Shown here in pieces: positions 1 through 7,996 of a stretch of 64,000 nt of DNA. The DNA is from Xylophilus sp. GW821-FHT01B05 (GTDB lineage Bacteria; Pseudomonadota; Gammaproteobacteria; Burkholderiales; Burkholderiaceae_C): contig CP152408.1 in NCBI GenBank assembly GCA_038961845.1, positions 186,001 to 250,000 of the forward strand. The letters are read 5' to 3'. A program made the translations under genes and the position numbers. Below the pieces are notes generated by a model. The model saw nothing but the letters and a program-made list of their open reading frames with translations. It was not told the DNA's origin and ran no database searches. How positions within the stretch are numbered: position 1 is the stretch's first letter; every line of letters starts with the position of its first letter.

Positions 1-452
1 TCGGATCGCTGTATCAGTTCTTCCCGAACAAGGAGGCGGTCGTCGCCGAGCTGCAGCGCCGGCACGCCGCCGATTCACGAGGCTATTTGCGGAGCGCGCT
101 GCAGGTTCTACCGGACCAGCCATCACTCCGGCAGGCGCTGACCCTGATCGTGGAGATGATCGTCAAGGAACACCGCGTCGCGCCCGCCGTACACAAGGCC
201 ATCTATGAGGAGCTGCCAGGCACGGTGCGCCATGATGACGACGATCGGGAGCAGCTTCGCGGACAGTTCGCAACCGCGCTGAGGCCTTTCATGAGAGGCG
301 TGCCCGACGCGGACCTGGCGATCTACATGATGGCGGTGGCCGCGCACGGCATCATCCACACTGTCACCGCCGAACGGCCCAAGCTGCTCGATCATCCGAG
401 CTTTGTCGCGGAACTCGTCACGTTGCTCGAACGCTATCTCTGCAGAGACTGA
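1..452 (+). CDS. TetR/AcrR-family transcriptional regulator, C-terminal part (cut by window edge)
   Basis: The reading frame is open from the first bases and ends at a TGA at 450-452. The first visible residues, GSLYQFFPNKEAVVAEL, are the end of a TetR helix-turn-helix, where the motif 'lYxxFpnKeaL' is typical. The rest (about 130 residues, helix-rich) would be the ligand-binding dimerisation domain. The N-terminus and most of the DNA-binding domain lie outside the window. Its target is not visible. The next rightward genes are broken, so it may be a survivor of a degraded locus. It does not look like RutR, so I do not link it to the rut operon. Confidence 0.8.
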   Translation, partial: GSLYQFFPNKEAVVAELQRRHAADSRGYLRSALQVLPDQPSLRQALTLIVEMIVKEHRVAPAVHKAIYEELPGTVRHDDDDREQLRGQFATALRPFMRGVPDADLAIYMMAVAAHGIIHTVTAERPKLLDHPSFVAELVTLLERYLCRD

Positions 453-562
453 CCGACCATCTTCCGCAGTCTGTTCCAGATCGCTCGCAAACCGCGTTAG
501 CAGGCGCGCCAACGATGCCACATCACGCTCGCTCTGCTCTTCGAGAATGACGCGCCCGATCC

Positions 563-986
563 GTGCGCCCCTGGCGCGACAGCGATCGCGCGCCCTTCGC
601 CGCCATGTCTGCAGATGCCGAGGTCATGGCTCATCTGCCTGCCCTGGCCTCGCCCGAGGCTGGCGTTTGGTGCCGCGTCAAGCGTGATCTGCCGGCGTGC
701 ACTTGCCCTCGCCGCGCATCGCTGCGTTGCAGCCCTTGCCCAGGCGTAAAGCCTGGGCGGCGGCCCGCGCCTTGCGCTACACGCCGATGGCTGCGCGCAC
801 TTCCGTCACCTCACACTTGGCGCGGCACTGGCCCGCTCGTTCTGGGGCCAGGGCTACGCGCCGGAGGCCGCAGGCGCGGCGCTGCGTTTTCGCTTTGAGC
901 AACTGGGGCTGCAAGAGATCGTGGCCAACACCGTGCCGGCCAACCGCAACTCGCGCTGCGTGATGGAGAAGACTCTGCGAGGGTAG
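563..986 (+). pseudogene. GNAT (RimJ/RimL-type) acetyltransferase remnant split by a palindromic element
   Basis: The 5' piece (from a GTG at 563) encodes VRPWRDSDRAPFAAMSAD, a typical GNAT N-terminus. The 3' piece (from about 834, a different frame, stop TAG 984-986) encodes SFWGQGYAPEAAGAALRF and later VPANRNSRCVMEK, the acetyl-CoA-binding core and C-terminus of the same family. Between them lies a 159-bp element (670-828). About 60-70 residues expected in the middle of a family member are missing. The gene is therefore deleted as well as interrupted, and cannot give an active enzyme. Confidence 0.8.
670..828. mobile_element. Palindromic MITE-like element, copy 1 (159 bp)
   Basis: The ends are 18-bp imperfect inverted repeats: GTGCCGCGTCAAGCGTGA at 670-687, and at 811-828 the reverse complement of GTGCCGCGCCAAGTGTGA. 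The centre holds a strong hairpin (CCCAGGC, short loop, GCCTGGG). The sequence between is also partly self-complementary, so the whole element could fold into one long hairpin. A near-identical copy lies at 2847-3004. No transposase is encoded. No clear target duplication was seen. It sits inside a GNAT gene that has lost its middle. Confidence 0.75.
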
Positions 987-1045
987 GTGCTGCATCGGCT
1001 GTCATTGCACGCGCTTGACCAAGAGCTCAACCGTAGCTATGAATG

Positions 1046-1061
1046 GCTCCAAATACGGAGC
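1046..1061 (+). promoter_or_regulatory. Palindrome at the toxin-antitoxin leader (candidate operator overlapping the RBS)
   Basis: GCTCC, a 6-base spacer and GGAGC form a perfect 5-bp inverted repeat just before the antitoxin ATG. The right arm contains GGAG, which is also the best ribosome-binding site for the ATG at 1067 (spacing 6). Antitoxins of this class usually bind palindromes at their own promoter, so autoregulation here is an inference. Confidence 0.4.
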
Positions 1062-1066
1062 TATTG

Positions 1067-1318
1067 ATGAAAGCCATCCTTGCCGAAGTCACCGTGAGCA
1101 TGTCCAAGTTCAAGAAGAACCCGGCCGCTGTGCTCAGGGAGGCCAACAATCGTCCCGTGGCGGTGCTCAATCACCAGCGCGCCGTGTTCTACATGGTCGA
1201 GCCGCGCCTCTTCGAGGCCATGATGGAAGAGCTGGCCGACCAGGACCTGTACGGCAGGGCCGTAGCCCGCTTGACTGAGAAGTCGCGCGCCGTCGAGGTG
1301 GATATTGGCGAGCTCTAA
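1067..1318 (+). CDS. Type II antitoxin, Phd/YefM (StbD-like) family
   Basis: An 83-residue protein with an MSKFKKNPAAVLREA segment near the N-terminus followed by PVAVLNHQRAVFYMVEP, the usual Phd/YefM fold pattern (residues about 10-50). The acidic C-terminal part would wrap the toxin. I chose the ATG at 1067 because GGAG sits 6 bases upstream; an in-frame ATG at 1043 lacks an RBS. The toxin start at 1305 lies inside this gene, so the two are translationally coupled. Family function: neutralises the partner toxin and represses the operon. Confidence 0.85.
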   Translation: MKAILAEVTVSMSKFKKNPAAVLREANNRPVAVLNHQRAVFYMVEPRLFEAMMEELADQDLYGRAVARLTEKSRAVEVDIGEL

Positions 1319-1676
1319 AGGCAAGACTAAGCAGCAGCACAAGTACAAGCTGCGCTTCATGCCAGAGGCGCTGGACGAGTGGCGCAAGCTCGATGGCTCC
1401 GTCCAGGCCAACCTCAAGAAGCTGCTCGCCAAGCGACTCGACAATCCCCATGTGCCCGGCAGGCAACTGCATGGAGCGCTTGCGGGCTGCTACAAGATCA
1501 AGCCGCGGCAGCAAGGCGTGCGCCTGGTCTATTCGGTCGAGGATGACCACCTGCTGGTCACCGTCATAGCCGTCGACAAACGGGAAGACGGCGTGGTCTA
1601 CGAGTCCGCGCTTGCGCGACTTTCTGTTGCCGCAGCGGCGCTGTCGCAGGCGCTGCGGGACAAGCTGAAGAAGTAG
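1305..1676 (+). CDS. Type II toxin, RelE/StbE (ParE) superfamily
   Basis: A 123-residue basic protein that starts at a TTG overlapping the antitoxin by 14 bp. The core KLRFMPEALDEWRKLDGSV, then a helix of NLKKLLAKRL type, then GCYKIKPRQQGVRLVYSVED and VIAVDKRE, matches RelE-type mRNA interferases: the arginine-rich strand and the 'RLVY' strand are visible. The family usually runs 85-100 residues; the extra C-terminal ~25 residues (ALARLSVAAAALSQALRDK) form an added helix. RelE toxins cleave ribosome-bound mRNA; that activity here is inferred from fold only. Confidence 0.85.
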   Translation: MASSKGKTKQQHKYKLRFMPEALDEWRKLDGSVQANLKKLLAKRLDNPHVPGRQLHGALAGCYKIKPRQQGVRLVYSVEDDHLLVTVIAVDKREDGVVYESALARLSVAAAALSQALRDKLKK

Positions 1677-1700
1677 CTGGCAAGCATGCTCACCTTCACG

Positions 1701-2228
1701 CTACTTGGCCCCGGCGGGCTTGAAGCGCACGGTCACCTGATGGCCGTTGCTGTTGGGGCGCCAGTCGGTGCGCTTGACCTCGATAGCCCAGGTCTTCACC
1801 CGCCATCGACGCGTTCCGCCGTTCGTGACCGCCGTCTCTAGGTCAGCGGGAACGGCATTCTTCCCCAGCAACTTGGCCGCGAGTTCCGATGCGGCGTGTT
1901 GCAGGTGCGGATAGGCCGTCTTCGCCTCGCTCGGCGTATTCACGTTGAGCATCAGCGTGATGTCGTCGAGACGCTCAGGCTTATCGAAATTGCCCAGAGC
2001 ATAGAAAGCCAGCGTGTTTCGCAGGCCGACCGTGTTGGCGGTCGGTGTGACGGGCTTGGGCGGACTCGAACAGCCCGGTATGTCATTGACGGAGTACACC
2101 CCAGTGGGCAATCCGATCTCTGCCCCGAGGGGGCAAAAAGATCGGCCAGGAGCGGACGAACTCAGGCCTTGCGCGATTGCGCTGCAAGCCGTCAGATGGG
2201 CCACCGCAAATGTGAACAAGCGCCTCAT
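1701..2228 (-). CDS. Hypothetical secreted protein
   Basis: A 175-residue protein with a probable Sec signal peptide at residues 1-20 (MRRLFTFAVAHLTACSAIAQ, cleavage after the AIA/Q region). The mature part is about 155 residues with no family I recognise. Two cysteines (in SFCPLG and PGCSSPP) could form one disulfide. The C-terminus, rich in W, R and K with the pattern RRWRVKTWAIEVKRTDWR, looks like beta strands. It follows a broken GNAT gene on the same strand by 30 bp. The function is unknown. Confidence 0.55.
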   Translation of the reverse strand: MRRLFTFAVAHLTACSAIAQGLSSSAPGRSFCPLGAEIGLPTGVYSVNDIPGCSSPPKPVTPTANTVGLRNTLAFYALGNFDKPERLDDITLMLNVNTPSEAKTAYPHLQHAASELAAKLLGKNAVPADLETAVTNGGTRRWRVKTWAIEVKRTDWRPNSNGHQVTVRFKPAGAK

Positions 2229-2258
2229 GGATGAAAGTCTCTTGGGGCAATCTGCCTG

Positions 2259-2708
2259 TCAGCCAAGTGCGCCGGCCCGCTTCGTGAAGCGAACCTGCCC
2301 GTCTTCCTGCATGCCGGCGTCCTGCCATCCAAGATACCGATAGAAGCCGTTGGCACGGACGGCGCGGTCGCTGTCGGTGACGAGCCAGATCTCTTCGCAG
2401 CCGCGCGAGAAAAGCTACTGCTCGGCCTGCGCCATGAGTTGCCGGCCAAGCCCCCGGCCTTCGCTGCTGCTGCGCACGAACATCGCGAAAACCGTTGCGT
2501 CCGCCGCATCGGCCATTGCAAACGCCATGACCTCGCCTTGCTCTTGCGCCACCCAGCCGCGCCCGTCGCCGCTCAGCATTGCGGCCAGGGTGTCTGGCGT
2601 GACACCGATGGCGGCGAGCTCTGCCATGGACATGTGGTTCTCTCGAACGCTGGTGCGAACGTCGAACACGGCGGTGATGTCGGCGGGCGTGGCGATGCGA
2701 ATCTTCAT
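2259..2708 (-). pseudogene. GNAT acetyltransferase with an in-frame amber codon
   Basis: Starting at the ATG at 2708 (MKIRIATPADITAVFDVR), the frame encodes a complete GNAT domain of 149 codons, ending with the family-typical ANGFYRYLGWQDAG and a TGA at 2259-2261. The acetyl-CoA-binding loop is present (RSSSEGRGLGRQLM). A single TAG at 2415-2417 (codon 98, after MAQAEQ) breaks it. No frameshift is present, so this is either a recent nonsense mutation or a sequencing error. If real, the truncated product lacks the last two strands and is unlikely to fold. Confidence 0.75.
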
Positions 2709-2846
2709 GGCGTGGTGTACAGGTCCCTGCGTGCGGTGGTTCTGGTGGCTATAGCCACCCATTGTTCACCAACAGGAAACTCTCAACTGCCGCCAGGCCC
2801 CTTGGTCGCACAAGGCTGCGCCTTCACACTCGCCGTCCCATAGTTA

Positions 2847-3004
2847 GTGTCGTATCAAGCGTGATCTGCCGGCGTGCACTGGCCCTCGCCGCGCATCGCC
2901 GCGTTGCAGTCCTTGCCCAGGCTTTAGCCTGGGCTGCGGCCTACGCCTTGCGCTGCACGCCGATGGCTGCGCGCACTTCCGTCACCTCACACTTGACACG
3001 ACAC
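2847..3004. mobile_element. Palindromic MITE-like element, copy 2 (158 bp)
   Basis: Same element as at 670-828, and close to identical through the body. The ends are GTGTCGTATCAAGCGTGA (2847-2864) and, at 2987-3004, the reverse complement of GTGTCGTGTCAAGTGTGA. The left and right ends changed together relative to copy 1 (C to T at positions 4 and 7 of both arms). The central hairpin loop also changed while its stem was kept. It lies between the nonsense GNAT gene and the MFS gene. Confidence 0.75.
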
Positions 3005-3058
3005 TGGTGTCGGCACGCACGCGCGTAGCCGGCGCTTTTCATTCAGGACTTTCTTTCG

Positions 3059-4279
3059 ATGATGAACGCACCCAGCAGCAACCCCTGCGCCGACGAGCTG
3101 GCGGCCGGGCCGGCCGAGACTTCCCGCTCTGCCTGGCTGGCGGTGGGCTCGATGGCGGTGGGCTCTTTTGCCACGGTGACGACCGAATTCATGCCCATCG
3201 GCCTGCTGACCGATATCGCCAGCGGCCTGGGCGTGTCCAACGGCACGGCGGGGCTGATGGTGACGGTGCCGGGCGTGCTGGCGGCGTTTGCCGGGCCGGG
3301 GCTGATCGTGGCCTCGGGGCGGCTGGACCGGCGCACGGTGCTGATCGCGCTCACCGTGCTGTTGATCGGCTCCAACCTGCTGGCCGCGTTTGCGCCCAAC
3401 TTCGCCACCATGCTGGTGGCGCGCATGCTGCTGGGCCTGTGCGTGGGCGGCTTCTGGACTTTTGCGCCCGCAGCGGCCATGCAACTGGTGCCGCAGGCGT
3501 CCAAGGCACGCGCCATGTCGCTGGTGCTGGCGGGCGTGTCGGCGGCCACGGTGCTGGGTGTGCCGGCCGGTGCCTACCTGGGCACGCTGGCCGGCTGGCG
3601 CGCCACCTTTGCGGTGATGGGCGCGCTGGCCACGGTGGTGCTGCTGGTGCAACTGTGGCTGCTGCCCGCGCTGCCGCCAGCGCGCGCCATCAGGCCGCGC
3701 GACTTGCTCACGCCGCTCACGCGCCGCATGGCCCAGGTCGGGCTGCTGGCGGTGCTGTTCTTTGTGGCCGGGCACTTTGGCGCCTACACCTACCTCAAGC
3801 CGCTGCTGCAGCAGGTGTTTGAGCTGGAGCCCAACGCGGTGACCACGCTGCTGCTGGTCTATGGCGCGGTGGGCTTTGTCGGCACCTTCGTCGGTGGCAG
3901 CCTGGTGGCGCGCAGCGTGCGCGGCACCACCTTGCTGGCGGCGCTGCTGCTGGCGTCTGCGCTGCTGCTGTCGACCCTGGTCGGCAAGGGCATGCTGGCC
4001 GGCGCGGTGGTGGTGCTGATCTGGGGCCTGGCCTTTGGCCTGATCCCGGTGGCCCTGACCGGCTGGATGATGGAGGCTGTGCCCGACGCCCCCGAGGCCG
4101 GCCAGGCGCTGCTGGTGAGCGGCTTCCAGGTGGCGATTGCATCCGGTGCGCTGCTGGGCGGCCTGGTGGTGGATGGCTACGGCATCAGCAGCACCATGCT
4201 GGTGAGCGGGGCGCTGGTGCTGGTGGCCGCGCTGATCGTCGGCACGCTGGGCCGTGCGCCAGCCCTGCAGCGCGCCTGA
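3059..4279 (+). CDS. MFS transporter, DHA1 (NepI/AraJ-like) family
   Basis: A 406-residue inner-membrane protein of about 12 hydrophobic segments, a normal length for drug:H+ antiporter 1 members. TEFMPIGLL in helix 1 is a hallmark of the NepI/SotB/YdhP branch. The loop 2-3 signature appears as ASGRLDRRTVLIALTVL, and the second half restarts after RPRDLLTPLTRRMAQVG. These pumps export small molecules such as nucleosides, sugars or drugs in exchange for protons; the substrate cannot be read from sequence. It stands alone, with a palindromic element upstream and repeats downstream. Two adjacent ATGs (3059 and 3062) are possible starts. Confidence 0.88.
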   Translation: MMNAPSSNPCADELAAGPAETSRSAWLAVGSMAVGSFATVTTEFMPIGLLTDIASGLGVSNGTAGLMVTVPGVLAAFAGPGLIVASGRLDRRTVLIALTVLLIGSNLLAAFAPNFATMLVARMLLGLCVGGFWTFAPAAAMQLVPQASKARAMSLVLAGVSAATVLGVPAGAYLGTLAGWRATFAVMGALATVVLLVQLWLLPALPPARAIRPRDLLTPLTRRMAQVGLLAVLFFVAGHFGAYTYLKPLLQQVFELEPNAVTTLLLVYGAVGFVGTFVGGSLVARSVRGTTLLAALLLASALLLSTLVGKGMLAGAVVVLIWGLAFGLIPVALTGWMMEAVPDAPEAGQALLVSGFQVAIASGALLGGLVVDGYGISSTMLVSGALVLVAALIVGTLGRAPALQRA

Positions 4280-4294
4280 CGGTCAGGTATTGCG

Positions 4295-4345
4295 GCTACA
4301 AAATATATAGCTAATAGTCCAGGCGGGGACTGGGCTAAAGGCATA
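4295..4345. repeat. Palindromic intergenic repeat, family A
   Basis: The pattern is 'aaaatatatagcta', then AGTCCAG, a short spacer, CTGGGCT, then 'aaaggcatatt'. Similar sequences with the same core (TAGCTA next to an AGYCCAG/CTGGRCT stem) lie near 27304, 44040, 51122 and 53417. It is always intergenic, often just after a stop codon. The role is unknown; it may act as a terminator or RNA-stabilising hairpin. Confidence 0.6.
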
Positions 4346-4374
4346 TTTCTTCAGAATTCTTGTGGCTACTCCCC

Positions 4375-4439
4375 CCGTTCGCCCTGAGCCGGTCGTTGGG
4401 CTTGGCGATGGGGGGCAGGGCTTCGACAAGCTCAGCCCG
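4375..4439. repeat. REP-like palindromic repeat (CTTCGACAAGCTCAG type)
   Basis: CCGTTCGCCCTGAGCC and CTTCGACAAGCTCAG are opposite arms of a repeat also found at 43962-44031 and 58127-58229. This is a widespread extragenic palindrome type in proteobacteria. Confidence 0.7.
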
Positions 4440-4734
4440 TATGGCTGTCCCGGGCCCCCTCGGGATGCGCCGAGGAGCGCAGCGGCAGGCGGATCAGGGA
4501 TCGCCCTTGTTTGAGCCGAAGGCGAGTTTGGGCGAGACCCCGCCTGACGCGAGTACCGCAGGTTGCCCCGCAGCGAAGCGCAGGGGACGCAGCACGTGGG
4601 GTCGCCTTTTCTTCGGTTACCTTCTTTTGGCGAAGCAAAAGAAGGTGACTGCGCCGCCGGGCGCACATCCCGGCACCCGCCGCCTGCAAGGCACACAGCG
4701 CAGGGATACCTCAAAGACCTTGCAAGGGATGGCA
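4440..4734. repeat. Long intergenic repeat, family C (copy 1)
   Basis: About 295 bp that recurs with substantial identity at 7678-7985, and in inverted, partial form at 7309-7500. It includes a strong hairpin (CTTCTTTTGGCG then CAAAAGAAG) and ends with 'ctcaaagaccttgcaa'. Its reading frames give low-complexity Arg/Pro-rich translations without a start or RBS, so I do not call genes. It fills the gap between the MFS gene and the stop codon of the TonB receptor. Confidence 0.65.
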
Positions 4735-6801
4735 CTAAAAGCGCCAGTCCACGCTGGCATAGACAGCCCGGCCGTCGCCCGGCGAATAGCCGGACGAGCC
4801 GCTGTCATACCAGGCATAGACATAGCGGCGGTTGCTGGCGTTCTTCAGCTGCAGCTGCACATCCGTCGTGGGCGTGAGGCGGTAGCGGGCGCCCAGGTTC
4901 AGCAGCGCGTACTGGCCGGTGCGGCCCTGGGTGTTGCTGCGCTCCAGGTAGTAGGCGCCCTGCGCCGTGGCCGAGGCCGACAGGCGCAGGCGCTCGGTGG
5001 CCTGGTAGTCGATGCCGGCCGATGCCAGGTAGTGCGGCACGTTCTCGATCTCTTTGCCCAAAGTCGCTGGCGCGCTCGGGTCTGGCGCGGTGATGCGCGC
5101 GACCTGGTGTGAATAGGCCAGCCAGGCCGAGGTGCGTGCGTTGGGCTTCGCATTGAGCTGGATGTCATAGCCCTTGCGCAGCGTCTTGCCGACATTGCCC
5201 AGGCCGCCCGGGTCTGGCAGGCCGTCCACGCCCAGCACGCGCGCCACCTCGCCCGAGGCGCGCTGCTCCCAATAGGCCACGCGGCCATCCAGCCAGGGCG
5301 CGGGGCTGAACTTGACGCCGGCCTCCCAGCCGTCGTTGATGGAGGGTTTGAGGTTGCGCGCCTGCGTGCGGTAGGCGTCGATGCCGCTGCCGATCTGGAA
5401 GCTGCGGCCCCAGTTGCCGTACACGCTGGCGCCCGGGCCCAGGGCATAGGCCGCGCTCAGCTTGGGCTGCCTGATGAGCCCGTAGTCATGCACGGGCGAC
5501 GTGCTGCCGCCCAGGCGGTCGGTGAAGCTGCCGCTGATGTGGTCCACGCGCAGCGCCGGGATGATCTTCAGCGCGGCCACGGGCCGCAGCACGGCCTGCA
5601 GGTACGCGCCCTGGGTGTCAAGGTCGAAGTCCCAGTCGCGGAACTGCGAAGTGCGCACGCGGTCTGCCGTGCGGTAGCGCTGCGCCTGGTTGGACTGGCG
5701 CTGCGCATCAAGCCCGCCCTCCAGTGTGAACTCATGTGCCCAGCGCACCTGGGGCCGCCAGGTCAGCGTGGTCAGCGCGCCGGTGTGGGTCTCGTCGTTG
5801 TCGCGCTCTTGCTGCACGCCCTCTGCAGAGAAGCGCACCCAGCGCTGGTTCTCGAAGCGGTTCACATAGGCCTTGCTGGACCACGACAGCCCGCCGCCCA
5901 GCTCGCCGTCCAGGTGCAGGCTGAACTGCGCCGTCTCGCGCGTGCTGCGGTCGGCCGCGGCATAGGCGGGCGAGCTGCGCGGCGCGTCCATGGCCTGGGC
6001 GTAGCTGAGGTAGCCTGATTCAAGCGCCCGGTTGCGGTAGTAGCGCGCGATCGCGCCGGCGCGCCAGCGGCCGTCGTCGCTGGTGTAGAACCACTTGCCG
6101 GCCAGCGACAGCTTGCGCGCGTCGGCATGCTCGCGGTAGCCGTCCGAGTCGCGCCAGGCCAGCACATAGTTCTGGCTCCAGTTGCCGCTCTCGATGCCCT
6201 TGGCCAGCTGTACTTCCCGCGTGCCAAAGCTGCCCACGGTGGCGCTGGCGCGCGTGTCGTTGCCACCGATGCGCGTCAGCACATTGGCGTTGCCGGCAAT
6301 GTTGAAGAGGCCATAGCGTGGGTCGCTGGTGCCGCGCACGATCTCTATGGCCTCGATGTCCTGCGGGAACACCGCGTCCAGATAGGGCATACCGCCCGCG
6401 TTGTCGTTGCTGGGAATGCCGTCGATCAGCAGCTTGACCGCGTTGACGCGGCCCTCGCCGTTGAAGCCGCGAAACGAGAAACGGCCAGCATCCGTGCCCT
6501 GCTTGAACTGGGTCACCTGCACCCCTGGCGCGCGCGACAGCAGCTCCCAGCTGTAGTCCACATGCTGGTCTTCGAGCACGCTCGCGCCCAGGATGTCGAC
6601 CGAGCTGAACACGCCGCGCGCAGACAGCGGCCCGCCGGCCGGGGCGGTGATGTTGACGGTGCCCAGCGTCAGCGCCGAGTCGGCACTGGCGCCGTCCTGC
6701 GCGGCCAGCGGCCCGGCAAAGCCCAGCGCGAGCAGGGCCAGGGGAGAAAGTGGAAACGAAAACGGAAATGGGAGCCGGGATGGGAAACGGGATGCAAGCA
6801 T
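4735..6801 (-). CDS. TonB-dependent outer-membrane receptor
   Basis: A 688-residue protein with a signal peptide (about residues 1-34, ending LAAQ). The plug domain (about 55-165) contains LLSRAPGVQVTQFKQG, FSFRGFNGEG, LLIDGIPSND and IEIVRGTSDPRYG, the standard plug motifs. The rest is a 22-strand barrel ending in the aromatic VDWRF, as outer-membrane insertion requires. It would import a ligand using TonB/ExbBD energy. It follows a DUF2946 gene on the same strand with an 88-bp gap, a pairing often seen for metal-related receptors. The ligand is not readable from sequence; copper or another metal complex is a guess from the neighbour only. Confidence 0.93.
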   Translation of the reverse strand: MLASRFPSRLPFPFSFPLSPLALLALGFAGPLAAQDGASADSALTLGTVNITAPAGGPLSARGVFSSVDILGASVLEDQHVDYSWELLSRAPGVQVTQFKQGTDAGRFSFRGFNGEGRVNAVKLLIDGIPSNDNAGGMPYLDAVFPQDIEAIEIVRGTSDPRYGLFNIAGNANVLTRIGGNDTRASATVGSFGTREVQLAKGIESGNWSQNYVLAWRDSDGYREHADARKLSLAGKWFYTSDDGRWRAGAIARYYRNRALESGYLSYAQAMDAPRSSPAYAAADRSTRETAQFSLHLDGELGGGLSWSSKAYVNRFENQRWVRFSAEGVQQERDNDETHTGALTTLTWRPQVRWAHEFTLEGGLDAQRQSNQAQRYRTADRVRTSQFRDWDFDLDTQGAYLQAVLRPVAALKIIPALRVDHISGSFTDRLGGSTSPVHDYGLIRQPKLSAAYALGPGASVYGNWGRSFQIGSGIDAYRTQARNLKPSINDGWEAGVKFSPAPWLDGRVAYWEQRASGEVARVLGVDGLPDPGGLGNVGKTLRKGYDIQLNAKPNARTSAWLAYSHQVARITAPDPSAPATLGKEIENVPHYLASAGIDYQATERLRLSASATAQGAYYLERSNTQGRTGQYALLNLGARYRLTPTTDVQLQLKNASNRRYVYAWYDSGSSGYSPGDGRAVYASVDWRF

Positions 6802-6889
6802 GGTCTTCTCTGAAGTCGGTCACGGGCTGGCGCACGGCCGTGCAGCCGTGCGCCCGGGCGCGCACAGGCGCCCGGTGGGTGGCGTGGGT

Positions 6890-7249
6890 TCAGGAGAAGA
6901 AGGGCGGCCCGCGCGGCGGCAGCGGCGCGCCCACCAGCGCGGCAATATGGGCCGCCACCGTAGGCAAGAGCGCATGCGCCAGCGGCTGGGGCAGCACGGG
7001 CGGGGTGTGCGTGCGCGGCGGCGGCACATGCGCGGCCAGGCACAGCGCGCAGTCCAGGCTGTGCTGGCCGGCCTCCATGGCCTGGCCGTCGTCGCCCATC
7101 ACCACCAGCTTCAGGTTGCCGCTGGCCGAGCAGGCCAGCTCCATGGCCTGCGGATGGACGATGGGCGATGCCGCCGCCACGCCCAGCACGCAGGCGAACC
7201 ACAGCAGCACCAGACGGGCCAGAAGTGAGGACGTGCGCAGGACATGCAT
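6890..7249 (-). CDS. DUF2946 family membrane-anchored protein
   Basis: A 119-residue protein with one N-terminal hydrophobic segment (about residues 10-28, LLARLVLLWFACVLGVAAAS). It then has the family signature HSLDCALCLAAH, two cysteines flanked by histidines, which could bind a metal. The C-terminus is proline-rich. DUF2946 proteins are uncharacterised but commonly sit beside TonB-dependent receptors and copper genes. Here it is the first gene of a likely two-gene unit with the receptor downstream. The ATG at 7249 was chosen because it gives the complete hydrophobic segment. Confidence 0.75.
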   Translation of the reverse strand: MHVLRTSSLLARLVLLWFACVLGVAAASPIVHPQAMELACSASGNLKLVVMGDDGQAMEAGQHSLDCALCLAAHVPPPRTHTPPVLPQPLAHALLPTVAAHIAALVGAPLPPRGPPFFS

Positions 7250-7287
7250 GGGTGCGCGATTATCGTTGGCGCGGCGGCGTGCTGTGA

Positions 7288-7306
7288 GATCGCAAACACG
7301 TTCTTA
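7288..7306. repeat. Half of the GATCGCAAACACGTTCT palindrome
   Basis: GATCGCAAACACGTTCTTA occurs here as a single arm. The same arm occurs in both orientations as a 17-bp-stem hairpin at 46814-46855, so the two are one repeat family. It lies 38 bp upstream of the DUF2946 start and could be part of its promoter region. Confidence 0.5.
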
Positions 7307-7308
7307 GA

Positions 7309-7996
7309 ACCATCCCTTCCAAGGTTCTGTGATCTGTTCGGTGGTTCGGGTGTCTTGCTAGGGGCGGGTGCCGGGACTCGCCCCGGCAGGCAAAGAGAAG
7401 GCGAGCCGGAGCCAGGGGCCCTTCGGGCTTCCCTGCGCTGCTCGCGCCGGGCGGGGTATCGCCCAAACTCGCTGCGCTCAGACAAGGGCGATCCCTGATC
7501 CGCCCGTCGCTGCGCTGCTCGGCCCTGCCAACGGCGGTGGACAGCCTGAACATCCAACAGCCGGCCCCCACCCCAACCCTCCCCCAGCGGGGGAGGGAGT
7601 AATACCGAATGGCCCAACTTCCTAACTCCCTCCCCCTTTGGGGGAGGGCAGGGGTGGGGGCGCAAGAGGCCGAGCGCAGCGATGGCCCGTGTGGCTGTCC
7701 CGGGTCCCCTCTGTGGCGTCGAGGAGCGGAGGAGTCGGCAGGTTGCCCGTAGCGCAGCGAAGGGACGGCGAGGACTGTTTGAGCGAAGCGAGTTCCGCAG
7801 CCGCCTGCCGACTTCGAGCACCGCAGAGCAGTCCGGCAAAGCCGGACCGCCACAGCGGGGTCGCCTTCTCTTTGGTGACTTTCTCTTGGCGACACAAGAG
7901 AAAGTTACTCGCCCGCCGGGGCGAACTCCCGGCACCCGCCGCCCGCAAGGCACACATCGCAGGGATATCTCAAAGACCTTGCAATGCATGGTTCTC
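7309..7996. repeat. Repeat-filled spacer: inverted and direct copies of family C plus a C-rich palindrome
   Basis: This ~690-bp gap holds no gene I can support. 7309-7500 is an inverted partial copy of family C. 7562-7660 is a palindrome made of CCCCCACCCCAACCCTCCCC and its complement GGGGGAGGGCAGGGGTGGGGG around a short A/T-containing centre. 7678-7985 is a direct copy of the family C repeat at 4440-4734, including its hairpin (TTTCTCTTGGCGACACAAGAGAAA). It separates the rut operon from the receptor unit. Confidence 0.65.

Noticed and set aside
1..452. Left-edge TetR regulator considered as RutR for the rut operon.
   Set aside because: Its visible sequence lacks RutR-like features, it lies 8-12 kb from the operon, and the two are separated by unrelated genes.
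430..562. Minus-strand sequence resembling a MarR-family C-terminus (RIGRVILEEQSERDVASLARLLTRF).
   Set aside because: Only about 40 residues look family-like, no stop follows in the expected place, and it runs into the TetR gene on the opposite strand. It may be a remnant, but the support is too thin to call.
670..828. Interpretation of the palindromic element as an integron attC site.
   Set aside because: The core-site sequences expected at attC ends (GTTRRRY/RYYYAAC) are absent and no integrase or cassette array is present.
2987..3775. Long minus-strand open frame opposite the MFS gene.
   Set aside because: Its translation is Arg/Gln/His-rich low complexity, the typical shadow of a high-GC coding strand, and the plus-strand gene has a full set of family motifs.
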